This document shows positions 7,332-9,813 of a stretch of DNA of 9,813 bases, piece after piece. The notes beneath the pieces were generated by a model, which saw only the letters and a program-made list of their open reading frames with translations, searched no databases and was not told the origin of the DNA. The stretch is from NCBI GenBank assembly GCA_036268995.1, contig DATATB010000051.1, forward strand, positions 1 through 9,813. The letters are read 5' to 3'. A program made the translations under genes and the position numbers. Position 1 is the first letter of the stretch; each line of letters begins with the position of its first letter. This DNA comes from DATATB01 sp036268995. Lineage in GTDB: Bacteria; Planctomycetota; Planctomycetia; Pirellulales; PNKZ01.

Positions 7332-8468
7332 AATAGCACTCGTTACCGCGGTCAGCCCGACTGCCGCGGCGATGGCGACGCTGAAGCCGCGGCGCACGCC
7401 CTGGCGACGCGCGGCGGTGCCGATCAGCATGGGAATGACGGCCCAGCCGATGCCGCCGATGGCGAACAACATGCCGACGGCCCGGCCGTGCAGCTCGGCG
7501 GCAAAATGGCCGAGGAAGATGGCCACGAGCGTGGGAAAGATCGGGCCGAACACGGCGCCGGCGGCCACGACCATGATCGCGCCGGCCGCTCGGCCCCGGC
7601 CAAACACCATGCCGCTGAGCACGGCGATACACGCGATCGAAAGCGCGACGATCAGCAGGTGCTCGCAGTCGGCCGGCAGCCAAAAGGCCGTGATCAGTCG
7701 CGCCGCCATGAACGTGAGCCAGAAGGCGGACAGCAGGCCTGCGGCGGCCGGTTCGCGATAGCCCTGCTCGCCGAGATACGTGGTGGCCCAGGCGCCGACC
7801 GACGCTTCGAGCGGACCATAGAAAAACAAGGCGAAACCGCACAGCCAGAGAAACGGATCGCGAAACAGCGCGGCGGGGTCGGCGCTGGCGATCTCGCCGG
7901 CGCCGGCGGACGCGGCGCTCGCCAGGCTGCTGGAATCGATGCTCAGTGCCAACAGGCCAGGCAACAGGCAAAAGGCGGCCAGCACATACAGCGCCGGCGG
8001 AAAGCCGAGCCGCCGAATCAAAACGGCTGCCGCCAGGGGAGTCAGAAACGCGCCTAGCCCGAAGAAGACGTTGGCCAGGTTCGTGGCATAAGCCAGGCTA
8101 TTGCCGCCGAAGGCCAGCGGCGTGAGCACGTTGCCCACGTTGATCACCAGCGCCCAGCCGGCGGAGAGCACGATCACAGCCACGAGTGCCGCCACGTAGC
8201 TGCGCGCGACGGCCAGCAGCCCCAAACTGGCGGCCAGCAGCAGGCTGCCGCCGACGAGCACGACTTGCCGGCCGACCAGGTCGGTAAGAAAGCCGGCTGT
8301 GAAGATCACCGGCACCAGCGTAAAGCCGAACAGCGAAACCAAGCCGCCGATCCGGGCTTCGTCGATCCGCAACCGCGCCGCCAGATGCACCTTGACGCTG
8401 CCCAACAGCGCCGCCCCGAGGCCGGTGGCCAGCAGGGCCAGGATCATCGTCGCTTGCAGATAACTCAT
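7317..8468 (-). CDS. Major facilitator superfamily transporter, possibly sugar (FHS/FucP-like)
   Basis: The product is 383 residues with about 12 hydrophobic segments, the normal MFS size and topology, in the inner membrane. The MFS motif A is seen between segments 2 and 3 as GFLTDLVGRQ (59-68). A polar loop at about 177-205 (SIDSSSLASAASAGAG) is the central cytoplasmic loop. FFYGPLEASVGAWATTYL (215-232) and FGPIFPTLVAIFLGH (307-321) resemble conserved stretches of fucose/glucose-galactose:H+ symporters of the FHS family, so sugar uptake is the best guess. This is inference from motif likeness; another solute is possible. ATG at 8468 lies 2 bases from hairpin copy B and has no ribosome-binding sequence. 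The last residues, GMMK plus the stop, are encoded by the arm of copy A. It is co-oriented with pntAA upstream and convergent with the gene ending at 7227. Confidence 0.9.
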   Translation of the reverse strand: MSYLQATMILALLATGLGAALLGSVKVHLAARLRIDEARIGGLVSLFGFTLVPVIFTAGFLTDLVGRQVVLVGGSLLLAASLGLLAVARSYVAALVAVIVLSAGWALVINVGNVLTPLAFGGNSLAYATNLANVFFGLGAFLTPLAAAVLIRRLGFPPALYVLAAFCLLPGLLALSIDSSSLASAASAGAGEIASADPAALFRDPFLWLCGFALFFYGPLEASVGAWATTYLGEQGYREPAAAGLLSAFWLTFMAARLITAFWLPADCEHLLIVALSIACIAVLSGMVFGRGRAAGAIMVVAAGAVFGPIFPTLVAIFLGHFAAELHGRAVGMLFAIGGIGWAVIPMLIGTAARRQGVRRGFSVAIAAAVGLTAVTSAIGMMK

Positions 8469-8470
8469 GG

Positions 8471-8576
8471 GGAAATGATGAAGTAGGAATGATGAATGAT
8501 GAATGAAGGAGATACGCTGGACTGCGCTTTATTTCCTCCGGCATTCATCATTCATACTTCCTACTTCATCATTTCC
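8471..8576. repeat. Hairpin element copy B (MITE-like), between pntAA and MFS genes
   Basis: Arms 8471-8505 and 8542-8576 are inverted copies (33 of 35 match). The centre 8506-8541 carries the same core as copy A (8508-8531). The right arm overlaps the end of pntAA, whose stop is at 8561-8563; the left arm ends 2 bases before the MFS start codon. In this arm set, stop codons occur in all three frames on the strand reading GAAATGATGAAGTAG. The two copies are direct repeats of each other about 1250 bases apart, so recombination between them would remove the MFS gene. Confidence 0.88.
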
Positions 8577-9709
8577 TTGACGCGCGGGTGTACGACTTGG
8601 CCATCAATGGCCACGAGCGTTTCGGCGACGATTTCGTCCTTCTGGTCGAGCGTGAGTTTGCCGTCTTTGACGAGGTAGGCCAGCAGCGTGGCGATGTTTT
8701 TGGAGTACATCTGGCTGGCGTGATAGGGAACCGTGGCCGGCAAGTTGAGCGGAGCGAGGATTTGCACGCCGCCGTGTACGGTCGTCTGGCCCGGCTGCGA
8801 CAGCTCGCAATTGCCGCCGCGTTCGGCAGCCAGATCGAAGATCACCGAGCCGGGGGCCATGGCGGCGACCATTTCGGCCGTGACCAGGATGGGCGCCTTC
8901 TTGCCCGGCACGGCGGCCGTGGTAATCACTACGTCGTTGGCGGCCACGGCCTTGAGCATCATTTCGCGCTGCCGCTGATAAAAGCTTTCGTCCTGCGCCT
9001 TGGCATAGCCGCCCTGGTCCTGGGCCGCCGCCGTGTCCAGCGGCAGGTCGAGAAATCGGGCGCCCAAACTCTGCACCTGCTCCTTGCAGGCCGGGCGCAC
9101 GTCGTAGGCCTCGACCACCGCGCCCAGGCGCCGGGCCGACGCAATGGCCTGCAACCCGGCCACGCCCACCCCGACGATCAGCACCTTGGCCGGCGACAGC
9201 GTGCCGGCGGCCGTGATCAGCATGGGGAACATCTTGGGCAAGGCTTCGGCCGCCAGCAGCACCGCCTTGTAGCCGGCCACCGTGGCCATGCTCGACAGGG
9301 CATCCATGCTCTGCGCCCGGCTGATGCGCGGAATCAACTCCATCGCCAGCACCGCCGCCCCGCGGGCTGCCAATTGCTGCATGGCCGCGGTCGAAGTCAG
9401 CGGGTCGCTGAAGCCGATCACGGTCTGGCCGGCTCGGATCAGTCCCAAGTCGGCCATGCCGGCATCGAGATTCGAGCCCAAGGTGCGGACTTGCACGATC
9501 GCATCCGCCTGGCCGAAAACCTCGGCCCGGCTGGGCAGCACCTGCGCGCCTTTGGCCTGATATTGCTCGTCGCGGAAGCTGGCCGGCAGCCCCGCTCCGC
9601 CTTCGACGAGCACCTCGACGCCGATTTTTTTCAAGGCCGCGACCGAATCGGGAACCAGGGCCACCCGCAGTTCGCCGGGCAGCGACTCGCGCACGACACC
9701 GACTTTCAT
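8561..9709 (-). CDS. pntAA: NAD(P) transhydrogenase alpha subunit, part 1 (PntAA)
   Basis: The product is 382 residues, the usual length of the separate NAD(H)-binding domain I (dI) polypeptide of proton-translocating transhydrogenase. This enzyme moves hydride between NADH and NADP+ using the proton gradient and supplies NADPH. The dI signature PRISRAQSMDALSS contains R128, Q133, D136 and S139, matching the NAD-contacting Arg, Gln, Asp and Ser of known dI proteins. The Rossmann loop is GVGVAGLQA (G180, G182, G185) with acidic D203 after the second strand (AYDVRPA). Other family stretches are KVGVVRESLPGELRVALVP at the start and DLAAERGGNCE (292-302). Alanine dehydrogenase shares the fold but lacks these features. 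The membrane part (pntAB) and the NADP(H)-binding subunit (pntB) normally follow on the same strand; here hairpin copy B and an MFS gene follow. The last four residues (EMMK) and stop come from the element arm, so the native C-terminus may have been altered. Confidence 0.95.
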   Translation of the reverse strand: MKVGVVRESLPGELRVALVPDSVAALKKIGVEVLVEGGAGLPASFRDEQYQAKGAQVLPSRAEVFGQADAIVQVRTLGSNLDAGMADLGLIRAGQTVIGFSDPLTSTAAMQQLAARGAAVLAMELIPRISRAQSMDALSSMATVAGYKAVLLAAEALPKMFPMLITAAGTLSPAKVLIVGVGVAGLQAIASARRLGAVVEAYDVRPACKEQVQSLGARFLDLPLDTAAAQDQGGYAKAQDESFYQRQREMMLKAVAANDVVITTAAVPGKKAPILVTAEMVAAMAPGSVIFDLAAERGGNCELSQPGQTTVHGGVQILAPLNLPATVPYHASQMYSKNIATLLAYLVKDGKLTLDQKDEIVAETLVAIDGQVVHPRVKEMMK

Positions 9710-9813
9710 GGCTCGCTCACGTAAAGAATGGATCGTTCAAAACGCCCCAAGCGCGTACGCGGCAGGATAGCACACCCGCGGCCGGATGGTTAGTGCGGCG
9801 CGTTCGGGGAGGG
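9710..9813 (-). promoter_or_regulatory. Upstream region of pntAA with a weak extended -10 candidate
   Basis: On the minus strand TGCTATCCT (9772-9764) fits an extended -10 box, about 55 bases before the ATG, with no good -35 at the expected distance. The ribosome-binding sequence is weak (GTGAGCGAG just before ATG). No gene is visible between 9710 and the window edge. Confidence 0.25.

Noticed and set aside
7221..8576. Integron attC sites flanking a cassette
   Set aside because: The gene-plus-hairpin layout is reminiscent, but the GTTRRRY/RYYYAAC core sites are absent and the arms are continuous rather than having the attC R and L box pattern.
8588..9724. Plus-strand open frame of 378 codons
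   Set aside because: It is antisense to pntAA, which has unmistakable family motifs; the His-, Gln- and Arg-rich translation is typical of a shadow frame.

Overview
The window is GC-rich bacterial DNA with a gene-dense but operon-poor layout. Gene content points to Planctomycetota, probably a Pirellulales-like lineage: a very large exported TPR-CHAT protein, two secreted proteins of poorly characterised families, weak or absent Shine-Dalgarno sequences at several starts, and palindromic intergenic repeats. This assignment is inference; there is no rRNA or marker gene to confirm it. I saw no tRNA, rRNA, CRISPR array, transposase or phage gene.

Layout. (1) 1-3285, minus strand: one uninterrupted reading frame of 1095 codons that runs off the left edge. 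It encodes a signal peptide, eight 42-residue TPRs and a C-terminal CHAT (caspase-like) protease domain with its His-Cys dyad. Only the extreme C-terminus is missing. (2) 3286-3737: a divergent control region with two short palindromes and a 141-bp nested inverted repeat of REPIN/MITE type. (3) 3738-7227, plus strand: a two-gene unit. The first gene encodes a secreted protein of about 744 residues with a probable TIM-barrel glycosidase-like core. The second encodes a secreted 412-residue protein ending in a GATase1-like (PF07090-type) fold. Their N-terminal regions resemble each other, so they may share a beta-sandwich module and act together at the cell surface or in the periplasm. (4) 7221-8576: an MFS transporter gene on the minus strand, enclosed by two same-orientation copies of a hairpin element of about 105-110 bp. 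(5) 8561-9709, minus strand: pntAA, the NAD(H)-binding part of the proton-translocating transhydrogenase alpha subunit, with no pntAB or pntB next to it. (6) 9710-9813: its upstream region.

The most unusual feature is the hairpin element pair. The stop codons of three different genes (the GATase-like gene, the MFS gene and pntAA) lie inside element arms. In two of them the protein ends with the same element-encoded residues, Met-Met-Lys-stop. The element therefore appears to sit exactly at gene 3' ends and to carry stops in all frames. The MFS gene is almost exactly the segment between the two copies, and it lies where pntAB would be expected. That suggests a mobile or recombining cassette, or a local rearrangement mediated by the repeats.
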